23,366 nt of DNA, from contig NW_022985567.1 of the NCBI RefSeq assembly GCF_010093815.1, positions 1 through 23,366 of the forward strand. The letters run 5' to 3'. Under the pieces are notes generated by a model, which did not search any database, was not told where the DNA came from, and was given only the letters and a program-made list of their open reading frames with translations. The translations under genes and the position numbers were made by a program. Origin of the DNA: Pseudovirgaria hyperparasitica. Lineage: Eukaryota > Ascomycota > Dothideomycetes > Acrospermales > Acrospermaceae. Below are positions 8,994-19,454 of this stretch, in pieces. Each line of letters starts with the position of its first letter. The first letter of the stretch is position 1.

Positions 8994-10242
8994 TTATAGT
9001 AGCCTCTAGTACTAATATACCCTAGCTTCTACTAGATATACCCCTACTACTAGTATAATAGAAATAGCTATATAGTAGTATATTCTAGAATAACTAAACT
9101 ACTATCTAAAAAATAAAAAATAACTAGAGGTATAAAGTACTATAGATAACTAAGATAGAGAGAACTCTACTTACGGATACCCTTATAGATAAGATTAAAT
9201 ACTAGATAGTATATATAGAGAGGGAAATTAAGAAGGGAGAGACTACCCTCCTTAATATCTTCTAAAGTCTAGTCTAAAATATTAAGGGACTTACTATAGA
9301 AGCGAAATAGATACTAGAAATAAGTCTAGAATCTAGGCTAGACTAAATTAAGGCTAGACTACTAAGAATCTAAGAAGACCTTATCTAGAAGGGATATCTA
9401 ACTACTTAGATATAAGTTATAGTACCGCTAGGTAGTATAACTAGAATAATCTAAATACTAAGAATATCTATAGAAGAAGTATATAGTATATAGATCGCTA
9501 TCTAGAATAAGAAAGTTCTTATATAGATCTAGAAGGTATCCCTAAAGAATATTATTAATAAGATTAATAAATAAAAAGAAATATAGTTAAATATAGTTAT
9601 AGCTAAACTTACCCTAGAAGATATAGTACTAACTACTACTACTAATATAGTCTAGTAGACTATCTCTTATAATCTAAACGCGATTAATAATATATTTCCT
9701 AGTATATCTATCTACGCTAATATATACCTAATATAGATATATATAGTTTCTATCTAGGGATATATTATTAGCGCTAATAATATTAAGTAAATAGAATAAT
9801 CTAATAACTAGAAATACCCTAGAATTAAGATTATAAAGGCGTGGTAGAAGAATATATAAGGAATTAAAGTAAAATTAAAAAAATATTCTACTATAATAGT
9901 AGAGCTCTAAGACTCTACTCTTATCTATTAAATTATATAAGAAGACTTCTTAGCTAAGAGAGAGTTACTTATAGCGGAACTATAGAATAGAGTATAGATA
10001 ATAATCTAATACTTTAACTATTAGGGGTATAGATATACTAGATAGAGATACTCTTAGAAAGCTATCTATAGATAGTACTAATAGAACTACTATATCTAGA
10101 AATACCTATATAAAGAATAGGAGGACTATATATATAATAAAGATACTACTAAGTACTCTAATTATAATAGAAACTACCTATTATAGTTAGTAATATATAT
10201 AAAATATAGATAAGTCGCTAAGTATATTAACGCTATAAAGAT

Positions 10243-10255
10243 AAGAGATATAAGG
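10243..10255 (+). repeat. Probable target duplication left of the RIP-free insert
   Basis: AAGAGATATAAGG, 11 of 13 identical to AAGAGAGGTAAGG at 10390-10402. LINE-A and LINE-C have only one copy of this sequence. Confidence 0.6.
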
Positions 10256-10389
10256 AGGCGGGCTCTACGTACCAACCAACTACACTATAAAAGGACCGAA
10301 TCTTAAAGCTACGGCTTCAAGGGTGGAGCATATTGCTTATATACGACTACTATACACATGTATAATTAACTGGTAGGCACGTGCCTAAC
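10256..10389. mobile_element. 134-bp RIP-free insert with tRNA-like A-box, possible SINE or retrocopy
   Basis: The only stretch of the window with ordinary CA and TG content (CCAACCAACTACAC, GGGTGGAGCATATTGC, TAACTGGTAGGCACGTGCC). It is absent from LINE-A at the same ORF1 position and is bounded by 13-bp near-duplicates, so it is an insertion. On the minus strand, 10276-10287 reads TAGTGTAGTTGG, a perfect fit to the polymerase III A-box consensus TRGYNNARNNGG. The bases around it (CCTTTTATAGTGTAGTTGG followed by TTGGTACG) resemble the 5' half of a tRNA with a D-arm. No B-box follows at the proper distance, so it is not a whole tRNA gene. A 12-bp palindrome AGGCACGTGCCT lies at 10375-10386. 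Origin unknown. Confidence 0.55.
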
Positions 10390-10402
10390 AAGAGAGGTAA
10401 GG
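10390..10402 (+). repeat. Probable target duplication right of the RIP-free insert
   Basis: AAGAGAGGTAAGG; this copy is the one that matches the uninterrupted LINE-A sequence best. Confidence 0.6.
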
Positions 10403-10639
10403 TAGATATACTAAGCTATAAGGCCTCTACTATCTACTCTAACCTTATCTATAACTATACTAACTAATCTATAAGAAGGCGGGGCTAATATATAATAGTA
10501 TACTATACTAAGAAAGATAGAGCGACCCTAGGGTATTCTTAAGGTAGCTACCGCGTAGAGATAGTCGCGCCTTAACACTACTAGTATATAGACTTAAATA
10601 TTCCCTAGTACCTAATAAGGAGCTAATATATACTTATTA

Positions 10640-13234
10640 TTATATAGGCGAATATATAATATAAATAAGAAAACTAGGCTACGCTTCTAGAAGAGATAGA
10701 TACCGCGATAATAGCTATCTAGAAACTATATAAATACTACTAAACTAATAAACTAATAATATATCTAGAATACTATACTATCTACCCCCTAGGCCTAGAT
10801 AGAAGAGTCCTCTTCTATATATATAAATCTATCTCGCTCTTAGAATAGTTCTATAGAGAATAAGATAATCTCTAGATAATACTATACCTCTAGATAGATA
10901 TAGAGCCTCTCTATATCTATAATATCTATAACTAGAGAGAATTACTTATACTAGATACTATACTAGAGGGTATTATAGAACTAGAATAATATATCCTTCT
11001 AGGTAACTTTAACCTCTACTATAGATAGTAGAGAGGTCTAATAGTTATTAGGGAAGAGCTTAGAGTAAGGGAGCTATATATAAGGTACTACGACCTTCTA
11101 TACCTCCTAATACTAGTTAGATAAATTATATAGAGAAAATATAAGAAAGATAAGGAGGGATCTATACTTAACCTTACCCTTACTATAGAATATATAAGCT
11201 ATAGAGTATAATATTACCGCCCGAGTAAGATATAAACGGACTCTAATTATAAATATATAGAGACCGTAATAGATATATCTACGCCTAATAAATAATAGAA
11301 AAGATAACTATAGAAAGATACTAACTAGAAGAAGTATAGGGAGGACCTAGAATCGGCGATTCTAGACCCCTCTATAGTTAATATCTCTAATAGTCTAGCT
11401 ATAGATAGAGCCGTGTAAATTCTTCTTTAAGCCTTCTAAAACTTAAGGAATAAATATATATTATACTAAATATATAAGCCCCTAGATATAAGGAGTATAC
11501 CTTAAATATATAAAAGTAGAAGGGAAGCCTAGAGACTATATACACGTATATACTATATCTAGATAACTAAGGTATAGAAGGAATAGAAAGAGGTAATCTA
11601 ATCTTATAATAGGACCCTCTATAATAAATAATATAAATACTAGTATATAATTACTAATAAATATATATAATAGACTATAGGGCTATAGTATATAGTAAAG
11701 TAGGCTAAGAGCGTGGACGTGCCAACGCTACTACTACTAATACCTCCTCTAATATACTAGGGGATAATATATACTATAAGCCCTAAAAAGATAAAGATTC
11801 TCTAAGAAGTTATATTTCCCTCTCTAGAGCTAGTAGATCTTTTAGATATTAATAATAATATATATCTAGACACGGTTAATATCTCTATAGAGATTATAGA
11901 AGAGAAGATACTTAATACTATTAAAGTACTCCTAAACGATAAAGCGCCTATACTAGATAGAATACTAAATAGATGCCTTAAATATATTATATAGGTAGCC
12001 TTACTACTTATTAGCCTTATCTTCTAGATATATACTAAGAATAGATACTATCTCTAGAGCTTCTAGACTATCTATACTATTATACTTCTAAAACTAGGGA
12101 AGAACTCTAACTCTCTAAAAGAATAGAGGCTAATTACTCTTCTCTTCTATCTTAGTAATATACTTAAGACTATAGTTATAAAGAAGATAAGTACTATAGT
12201 ATAAGAATATAACCTTCTTCTAGTAAACTAGAAGGTAAAAACTAGGAGCTCTCTAATTACTACTATCTAATATATTCTTAAAGTTATCTAGACTATATAG
12301 AAATAGGGACGCGTAGTAATATTACTCTCCCTAGATATAGCCGGTATATTTAATAAGATAAACTATATAAGACTTATCTATAATCTATAGAAGAGATATA
12401 TACCCGAATAGATTATAAGATTTATATAGTCTTTTCTTACTAAAAGAATTATCTAGATATATATCCCTAGATATTAAAGTAAATATAAGAAGATAATATA
12501 TAGTATTCTATAAGGAAGTACTATCTCCCTAATTCTCTTTCTTTTCTTTACTATAGACCTTTTATAGAGGATATAATATATAGAGGTAGTAGGATACGCT
12601 AATAATATATACCTCCTAGCTATTAATAATAATACTAGTTTAACGTATAAACGCCTTATATAAGACTATAAGAGATATATCTAGTAGATAAAGCGCTATA
12701 GAGTAAAGTTCGCCCCTAAGAAATACTAACTTATATACTTTATTAACTACTATAGGAAATAGGCTACTAGGGAAGGAGAGTAATATTCTAGAATAGATAC
12801 TTTTACCGAACCACCGATATAGAGTATATATATACTTAGTATTATAATTAATAATAAACTTAAATACAGCCTATAGATTATATATATAGTATCTAGGGCC
12901 CTTAAGGTAGAAGCCGCTATATACTAGATTACGGCCTCTATATAGAGAACTACCTAGAATAAGGCGCGCTAACTATATATCTCTATAGTACGACCCGCCT
13001 TTATATATAGATATAAGTACTAGTATACGGCCCTTATATAGACTAGATAAATAAAGCTTAAGTCTATATAGAACTATATACTCTACCTTATATCTAGTAT
13101 ATATAAAGCTACTAATATAGTACTACTATAATACGAGATAAATATAATAAGTATATAGAACTACTACTAGATATAGAGGGTAATATACTTTACTAAATAA
13201 TAAGTATAGAAACACGTAGAATATACTAAATATA
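10640..13234 (+). pseudogene. LINE-B ORF2 part 1: endonuclease and reverse transcriptase
   Basis: One frame (codons at 10681, 10684 and so on) holds from the start to the LINE-C insertion. Endonuclease: ATLLEEIDTAIIAI(Q) at 10678-10720; LLGNFNLYY at 10996-11022, where LINE-A has GDFN, so the Asp is lost; SNYKYIETVIDIS near 11237-11280 for ancestral SDH. Reverse transcriptase: SLDIAGIFNKINY at about 12330-12370 (motif A Asp is Asn), GSTISLILF at about 12510-12540, GYANN at 12592-12606 for ancestral GYADD. KAR(Q)LYISIVRPAF follows at 12961-13000. RIP has therefore destroyed every visible catalytic Asp of both enzymes. LINE-C interrupts the frame at 13234; it resumes in phase at 18533. Confidence 0.85.
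13222..13234 (+). repeat. Target-site duplication of LINE-C, left copy
   Basis: TATACTAAATATA, identical over 13 bp to 18520-18532. Confidence 0.92.
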
Positions 13235-13265
13235 ATAATAATAATAATAATATTATATAACTAGG

Positions 13266-13280
13266 TAGAGTAGTACTCTA
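13266..13280 (-). other. LINE 3'-terminal hairpin (LINE-C)
   Basis: Same TAGAGTA / TACTCTA stem as in LINE-A, LINE-B and LINE-E. The second small inverted repeat upstream is CCC-TAT-GGG here, at about 13326-13334. Confidence 0.55.
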
Positions 13281-13472
13281 TAGGCCTATGCCTTCTCTAG
13301 TCTAAGCCACTATATAAGAAGAAACCCCATAGGGAAAAACTTCCTTATATCTATAACTACATCTCATTAAACCTCTGTTTCGTCTTAAGTATATAGCTAT
13401 AGGGTACGCCTATTAGTCTATAGTCTATATTACCATTATTTTACCCTTAGGTAGTACGTATAGGTGCGGAGG

Positions 13473-13503
13473 TTATTAGTTAAGGGCTACCCTCGACTAA
13501 TAA
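13473..13503 (-). repeat. Palindrome at the LINE-C 3' end
   Basis: TTATTAGTTAAGGG, spacer, CCTCGACTAATAA. The same arm as in the 5' UTR palindrome of this element. LINE-A keeps only one arm at 3806-3819, apparently after an in-frame deletion. Confidence 0.75.
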
Positions 13504-16500
13504 TTAGGGTTCTCCCGGGGTTCTTCTAGTATATATCGGGTTACTACCGGCGTATGCCGGGTCTCTTCCGGCATATATTTCCGGGTCCACTAGTACTAGA
13601 GGAGTAGTAGATATATAAGCATCTATCGGGAGACGTCCTTAGGGTACTTATTAAGCTATTATATAATATCTAAAGTCTTCGTAACGTAGATAAGCTATTA
13701 CCGTTATATATAGAGGTTAGGGTATATAGCTAGATAGTGGCGTATTATATCTCTCTAGCCGTACGCCTTATACTATAGGGAGGTATCGGGAACGCCTCTC
13801 TTATAGATATAGTATAGGAGTTCTATAGCGCCCGTTCGGGCTAAGATAAGTATAGATACTTAGGCTTTCGTTAGCCCTTTATATATCTATTTACCCGGTT
13901 CCTTCTATGGCCCTCGAATCTACTCTAGATATCTATTCTACTAGAAGGTCTAGTAGGCACGGAGTGCCTCTTTCTACTTATCTTAAGTCCACGACTATAT
14001 ATTTTTCACGAGTTCTTAAAGGCTCTACTAGTCTAGGAGAGCGTCCGGGTTATCTCGGACTTCTTATACTACTTAGCTAGAGTTAGCTTCTATTAAGCAC
14101 CTATACCGTATTCGATTCCGGCCTATATATAGGAGTACGTGGTAATATATACTAATTCGTGCATGTAGCGCGGCGAAAGTATATTCTACGTTTTCTATAC
14201 GTTCCTATACTTATTATTTAGTAAAGTATACTACCCTCTATATCTAGTAGAAGTTATATATACTTATAACGTCTATCTCACGTCGTAGTAGCACCATATT
14301 AGTAGCTTTATATACGCCTAATATAAGACGGAGTATACGGTTCTATATAGATTCGAGCTTTATTCGCCTAGTCTATATAAGGGCCGTATACTAGTACTCG
14401 TGTCCGTACGTGAAGGCGGGTCGTGCTATAGATATATATAGCTAGCATGCCTTATCCCGGGCGGTTCCCCACGTAGAGGCTATAATCCGTTATATAGCGG
14501 CTTCTATCTAGAGGGCCCTAGAGACGGCGTATACTACTTATGGTCCCCATTTAAGCTTGCTATCTAGTATAACTCCGAGCGCGCGCATGCTTTATACTAG
14601 TAGTTCGTTAAATACGTCGATTCGGGGGCGTCGTTCGCCTTCCCTAGTTACCTATTTCCCTTAACGGTTAATGAAGTGTATAAGCTAGTATTTCTCTAGG
14701 GCGAACTTTACTCTATGGCGTTTTACCTACTAGAGGCACCTCTCGTGGTTCTATTCTAGTCGTCTATACGTTCGGTTAGTATTATTATTAATAGCTAGGA
14801 GGTATATATTATCGGCGTATCCGACTACCTCTATATACTTTATTCCTTAAAGAAGGTCTACTATAAAGAAGAGGAATAGAATCGGAGAGATGGTACTCCC
14901 TTATGGGATGCCGCATGCCGTCTCTTTATATTCGCTCTAGTACCTAGAGATATATATCTAAGTTGTTCTTCCTATAAGGAATAACTATATAAAGCGTGTA
15001 ATCTATTCTAGTATTCGTCTTATCCGGAGGTTATAAATAAGTCTTATATGGTTTATCTTATTAAACGCTCCGGCCATATCGAGGGAGAGGAGCGATACTA
15101 CCTATCCCTGTTTCTATACGGCCTGGACGACTTTAATAATATATTAGATAGCTATTATTAGGGAGCTATCTACCTTTGCCTTCTAGTTCGGAGGGAGGAG
15201 ATTATATTCCTATACCGCGGTACTCATCTTCTTTACTACCGTAGCCTCTAGTATCTTGTCTAGGTAGAAGAGAAGGGCGATTAGTCTCTATCCCTTTAGG
15301 GAGTTAGAGCTCTTTCCTAGTTTCGGGAGTATAATAGTATAGGTAACTCGGAAGCTCTAGGGGTAGTACCCCTACGTGACGTATGCTTGGAATATATGAG
15401 TAATAAGTAGTAGGGTCGCTTTTATAGTACTTTTTAGGTATCGATTTAGAATTCCATCTAGTCCGAGTACTTTATCATTTAGAAGTATCTTAATAATATT
15501 AAGTATATCCTCCTCCGTAACTTCTTCGGGGATGTCTACCGCGTATAGATATTCGGCGCCGTGAACGTCTAATAGGTCTACTAGTTCCGGGAGAGGGAAT
15601 ATAGCCTCCCGTAGGGCCTTAGTTTTCTTAAGGCTCGTGGAGTATATTCTCCCCTAATATATTAGGGGAGGCATAAGTAGTAGGGGTATCGGAGTATCTA
15701 CGCCCTTAGCCTATTTCGCTATACGCCATAGCCCTATTACGTATCGTGTCTATTAACTAGTAATTATACGCTACTATTTACGCCTTTCGTTATAGAGGAC
15801 TTTATCGCGTTATTATATCGCTTCCTTCTATTCTTCCTATAACTCGGGTATTCTTATATAGTATACGCGTGTATATAGCCTTCGGGCGTCTTATCTACTT
15901 TCCTATACTCGAGGAATCCCCTTTACTTCCGGGGGCTGGTATATTTAGTATAGGACATGTTTATTTCTCGTATTCTAGTATATTTATAGGAGTGTCTATA
16001 CGGCCTGGTCTATAGCTAGGTTATTAGATATATTAACTATAGAGGGATCTAGGATCGCCGATTCCAGGTCCTTTAGGTACTTTTCCTAGTTGGTGTCCTT
16101 CTATATCTATCGTCTCCGTTATTTATTCGGGGTATATACGTTTATTATGGTTTCCATATATTCGTGGTTAGAATTCGTCTATACCTAGCTTAGGCGGTAG
16201 TATTAGATCTAGTAACTAATATGCTCCGTGGCGAAGGTAAGGTCAAGCGTAGACCCGTCTTCGTCCTATTTATGTTTTTTCTATATAACTTATTCTATAG
16301 GTATAAGTAGATATAGGAAGTCGTGGTAGCGGGTGCGTAGTTCTCTTACTCTAAGTTCTTCCCTTATTACGGCTAGGCCTCCCTACTATCGGTGGTAGAG
16401 GTTAAAGTCTTCTAGGAGAATATATTACCCTAGTTCCGTGGTACCCTCGAGTATCTCGTCTAGTATAAGTACACGTTATTAGTTATATATATTATATATA

Positions 16501-16800
16501 TATAGGGGGCCTATATCTATTTATAGGTGTAGTGTTATTCTAAGGTTATCGCGCTTGGTATACAACCATAATAAGAGTGGTATTAACCTATAAATATAGA
16601 AGAGAACTCGTCTTTCTAGTCCTAGAGGGTATATAGTATAGTATCCGGGGTGTGTAGTTAGTTTACTCGTCTAGTAGTATTTATAGGGTTCCTAGATAGC
16701 GAGTATTATAGCCCCGGTCTCTTCGAGGAGCGTCGCCTAGTTCTCTCTTTTATATTATATATTTACCTATATAATTTAGAGTATATTCTAGTCCCTTATT
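13476..16800 (-). pseudogene. LINE-C ORF2: endonuclease / reverse transcriptase
   Basis: Same protein as LINE-A ORF2. Endonuclease block LLEDFNLYH at about 16395-16421: the usual GDFN is EDFN, a Gly to Glu change (GGA to GAA). Reverse transcriptase SLDMAGAFNKINH at about 15050-15090 has motif A Asp changed to Asn. GYADN at about 14808-14822 has the second motif C Asp changed to Asn. The conserved C-terminus ends around 13595 (LIYLLLL). The frame stays open, apart from RIP stops, through a TR(K/Y)Y.PEE repeat and the palindrome to TAA at 13476-13478. Frames are conserved; the stops coincide with those of LINE-A at Gln/Trp positions or are private to one copy. An open plus-strand frame at 17448-17726, in the ORF1 region, is antisense and has no coding support. 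Confidence 0.83.
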
Positions 16801-18150
16801 AGGTACTAGAGAGTATATATACCTATATACTTATTCCTTAGAGGCGCGACTATCCTCGCGCGGTAGCGGCTTTAACTATGCCTTTTAGTCGTCCTATCGT
16901 CTTCGGGATAGTCTACTATCCTACCTAACTACCTTCTAGAGGGGAGGTTAGGGGTATTATAAAGGAAGGGCCCGTGGTAGATATTATATTCTATAACTAT
17001 CTCGCGCCTCTCGCTTTTATCGTACGAATATATTCTATAACCTATTTATATTTTATGCACGTTAACGACTACGACGGGTATTTCCCGTCGTAGTTTAAAT
17101 ACTATACTATGTCTCTATTTCTTAGTCCGTCTCCTTGCGGTTTATAAGGGTACTTCTAGGTAGCGTGGTCCCTACGGCACTATCCGCACTTAGTCTTCTA
17201 TAAGTACCTTTATATAGTATATCTATACCCTTAACAGTTAAAGCACTATATTATTACCTATGCTCTATCCTATGGCTCGGCTATAAGGAGCTCTCCTTCT
17301 ACTAGGAATCCCTTCTATATAATATATTATATAAGGGCGGGGTCTCGGAGCTCTATAATTATAGTAGAGTGTTTTTTCGCCGTCGTCTTAATCGCCTATA
17401 GGTTCTTCTACCACGCTTTCACGATCTTAATCCCTAGGTATTTTCGCGTGTTGGATTATTCTATGCGCGTAATATCCTCCGCTCCGATAGCCTATCCCTA
17501 CACGGGTACTACGTGTACTATAATCGGGTATATAGCTACCCTAATAGACACGCTAGGGAAGATACTACCTATCGCGTTCGGATCTTACGAGATGTTTTAC
17601 TACGTAGTATTCGTTATAGTAGTAAGTACTACCCTACCTAGCGTAACTTTAGTAGCCACGACGCTCGACCACATTTCTTTCTACTTATTAATCTTATTTA
17701 TAATTTCCTTTAGGGATGCCTATTAGACCTACGCCAGCGTGTCCTTATCCTAGATTACGACCCGTATACTATATACTCTATCTATAGTCCTAGTAGTCCT
17801 TAGTACGGTGGCTCCGGGTATTACTATAATCTAAGCCTACGTATTAGGGCGCTTATCTTAGGATAGCTCTTTCTAGATTCTCCGTAGGCTGGCTTCTATT
17901 CGGTTGAGTCTACTACTAGGTTCCTCTCGTAGTAACTTCCTTTCTTCCTCTATAATTCCTCTTAGGTTCTAGATAAGGTCCCGGAATATATAAAGGAGGG
18001 TCTTCTTTCCCTTCTCGGCGTCCCTCTCTATATATATTATCTAGTATTTAATTTTATCTAGAAGGGTCTCCCCTCTCAGGGTCCCCTTAGTCTAGGTTAT
18101 CTATAGCGCTTTATACCCTTAGTTAGTTCCTATATTTTAGATAGGTATCT
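16790..18150 (-). pseudogene. LINE-C ORF1: gag-like protein with CCHC knuckles
   Basis: Counterpart of LINE-A ORF1. The first zinc knuckle at about 17205-17247 reads (Q)CFNC(Q)GYRYT, so here both Cys ligands (TGC, TGT) escaped mutation while the His is Tyr. This supports the reading of the Tyr-rich knuckles in LINE-A and LINE-B as decayed CCHC motifs. The rest follows the LINE-A protein with stops at Gln/Trp codons. The boundaries are approximate because start codons are lost and the end overlaps the beginning of ORF2. Confidence 0.78.
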
Positions 18151-18249
18151 AGCTATCTATATTAATATTGCTATATAGCCGTTTCTACCGTACTAGTAGG
18201 GGTATATCCGGCGTCTACCGGGGTATTACGATACCTAAGGCTGCCATGG

Positions 18250-18280
18250 TTATTAGTTAAGGGTAGCCCTTAACTAATAA
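18250..18280 (-). repeat. Perfect 14-3-14 palindrome in LINE-C 5' UTR
   Basis: Arms TTATTAGTTAAGGG (18250-18263) and CCCTTAACTAATAA (18267-18280) around TAG, with an A4G5 run directly after. It would form a 14-bp stem as RNA or cruciform. The best preserved member of the palindromes found in both ends of this LINE family. Confidence 0.93.
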
Positions 18281-18519
18281 AAGGGGGTCAGCGTGTCGGC
18301 GTTTATTAGATATAGTCTATACTTATGTTATCGAAGAGTCTTTGAGCGTATATATATAGTATCTCTATATATTAGTATCGTCGTGTATTATACGCTATAT
18401 ATACACACGTATGTCGGAGGTTGTTATACTCGGTATACTCTATCGTTTAATGTATGTAAATCGCTGTTTTACCCCGAATTAACTAGTTTAGTCTATTAGG
18501 GTATAAGAAGTTTTTTATC

Positions 18520-18532
18520 TATACTAAATATA
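18520..18532 (+). repeat. Target-site duplication of LINE-C, right copy
   Basis: TATACTAAATATA, identical to 13222-13234. Confidence 0.92.
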
Positions 18533-19233
18533 CCTTCGCCGCGCTACGTGTATAAATTAGTATCTACTATTAAGTACTACTATATATAGACTAGACTTAA
18601 CTATAGTATAAGAGTCTAATAGAGATAGATTTAAACTAAATTATATAAGAGATCGTAGATAACCTAGACGTCTCTCTAGACTAGTAGAACCCTTAGAAGC
18701 TTATATAGGCTATATAGTTATAGACCTAGAATAAATAGAAGGAAGTCCTCTAGATCTATTAGATATTCTAATAGAATAAGTATCTAGAATAGGTTTAGAG
18801 ACTATAGAAGGAACTAAGTAGATAGATATATAAGGGGCTTATAAAAGTCTAAGTATCTATCCTCCGCTAAGCCTAAATAGAAGCTATAGAACTTCTATAC
18901 TATCTATACTAGAGGGGTATCCTAGACACGTCTCTATAGTATAAAGTATATAGCTAGAGAGATATAATATAGTACTATCTTATAATATACCCGGACCTCT
19001 ATATATAGAGATAATCGCTTATCTATATAATAAGGACCTCTAATATTATACGGTAGCTTAATAAGTACTCTAAGAAGATCGCCCGGTAGATACTTATATA
19101 TCTCTCTCTCTTCTAATACTAATAGACCCGGATATATATACTAGATATAACTAGGTATATACTAGATAGATCCCGGTATACGCCGGAAGAACCCTAGAAG
19201 AACCCTAATAATTAGTTAAAGGATAACCCTTAA
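18533..19233 (+). pseudogene. LINE-B ORF2 part 2: C-terminal region
   Basis: The ORF2 frame of segment 2 continues without shift: the last base of codon phase at 13234 joins 18533 as ACC TTC GCC GCG CTA. The following sequence parallels LINE-A (LIEIDLN near 18610, and the Cys/His-rich tail at about 18920-19110, where Cys codons are altered). The conserved part ends near 19117. An open extension with a degraded TRYI.. repeat runs to TAA at 19231-19233. The stops are at former Gln/Trp sites. Confidence 0.75.
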
Positions 19234-19437
19234 CTAATAACCCCCGTACTCTATACGTGCTATCTAAGGGTAAAAATAATATTACTATAGGTTATAGGTC
19301 TATAGATATTTCTAATAGCTATATACTTAAGATAATATAAAGGCTTTATAAGATATAGTTATAGAGAGAAGGGAGTTTTTCCTTTTATAAAGGTTTCTTC
19401 TTATATAATAGCTTAGACTTAAGGAGGTATATATCTA

Positions 19438-19454
19438 TAGAGTAAACTACTCTA
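19438..19454 (+). other. LINE 3'-terminal hairpin (LINE-B)
   Basis: TAGAGTA, loop AAC, TACTCTA, identical to LINE-E at 655-671. An upstream inverted repeat CCTTTTATAAAGG lies at about 19381-19393. Confidence 0.6.

Larger units (their letters stand above)
9090..10640 (+). pseudogene. LINE-B ORF1: gag-like protein, interrupted by a 134-bp insert
   Basis: It matches LINE-A ORF1 over its length: the LDKI(N/K)Y region near 9190, NAINNIFPS near 9680-9710, and the first zinc knuckle at about 10008-10055 reading YFNY(stop)GYRYTR, where the ancestor is C-x2-C-x4-H-x4-C. All Cys and His ligands of this knuckle are mutated to Tyr. Stops are at former Gln/Trp codons. Inside the C-terminal part (10256-10389) sits a foreign insert flanked by a near-duplicate of the target, after which the ORF1 sequence resumes. 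The region at 10490-10600 again aligns with LINE-A (about 7130-7230). The start codon is not visible. Confidence 0.75.
8863..13234 (+). mobile_element. LINE-B segment 2 of 3: 5' UTR rest, ORF1 and most of ORF2
   Basis: This continues segment 1 (3411-3570) after the LINE-A insertion. The first bases after the duplicated target (GAGATACTATATATATA, then AAGTATAGAC) match the LINE-C 5' UTR read in reverse from about 18370. Content is 5' UTR with a decayed palindrome (8963-8993), ORF1 with a 134-bp foreign insert, and ORF2 to the point where LINE-C interrupts it. This copy is much more AT-rich than LINE-A or LINE-C, and catalytic Asp residues are lost in both enzymes. Confidence 0.9.
13235..18519 (-). 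mobile_element. Full-length LINE (LINE-C), inserted in LINE-B ORF2
   Basis: A 5285-bp minus-strand copy of the LINE-A family, collinear with it from tail to 5' end. The TAA repeats at 13234-13250 are its (TTA)n tail read on the opposite strand. Exact 13-bp target duplications and the in-phase continuation of LINE-B ORF2 on the far side prove the insertion. It keeps CpG-rich stretches like LINE-A but has lost more catalytic residues (see its ORF2). LINE-A and LINE-C are direct repeats of 5.3 kb about 4.4 kb apart, with the homologous LINE-B core inverted between them. Confidence 0.92.

Noticed and set aside
10256-10300. Complete tRNA gene on the minus strand
   Set aside because: A perfect A-box but no anticodon stem that pairs and no B-box at the right distance; LINE sequence follows immediately.
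17448-17726. Open plus-strand frame of 92 codons, hydrophobic
   Set aside because: Antisense to LINE-C ORF1; the hydrophobic look comes from the reversed Ile/Thr/Ala-rich stretch of that gene.
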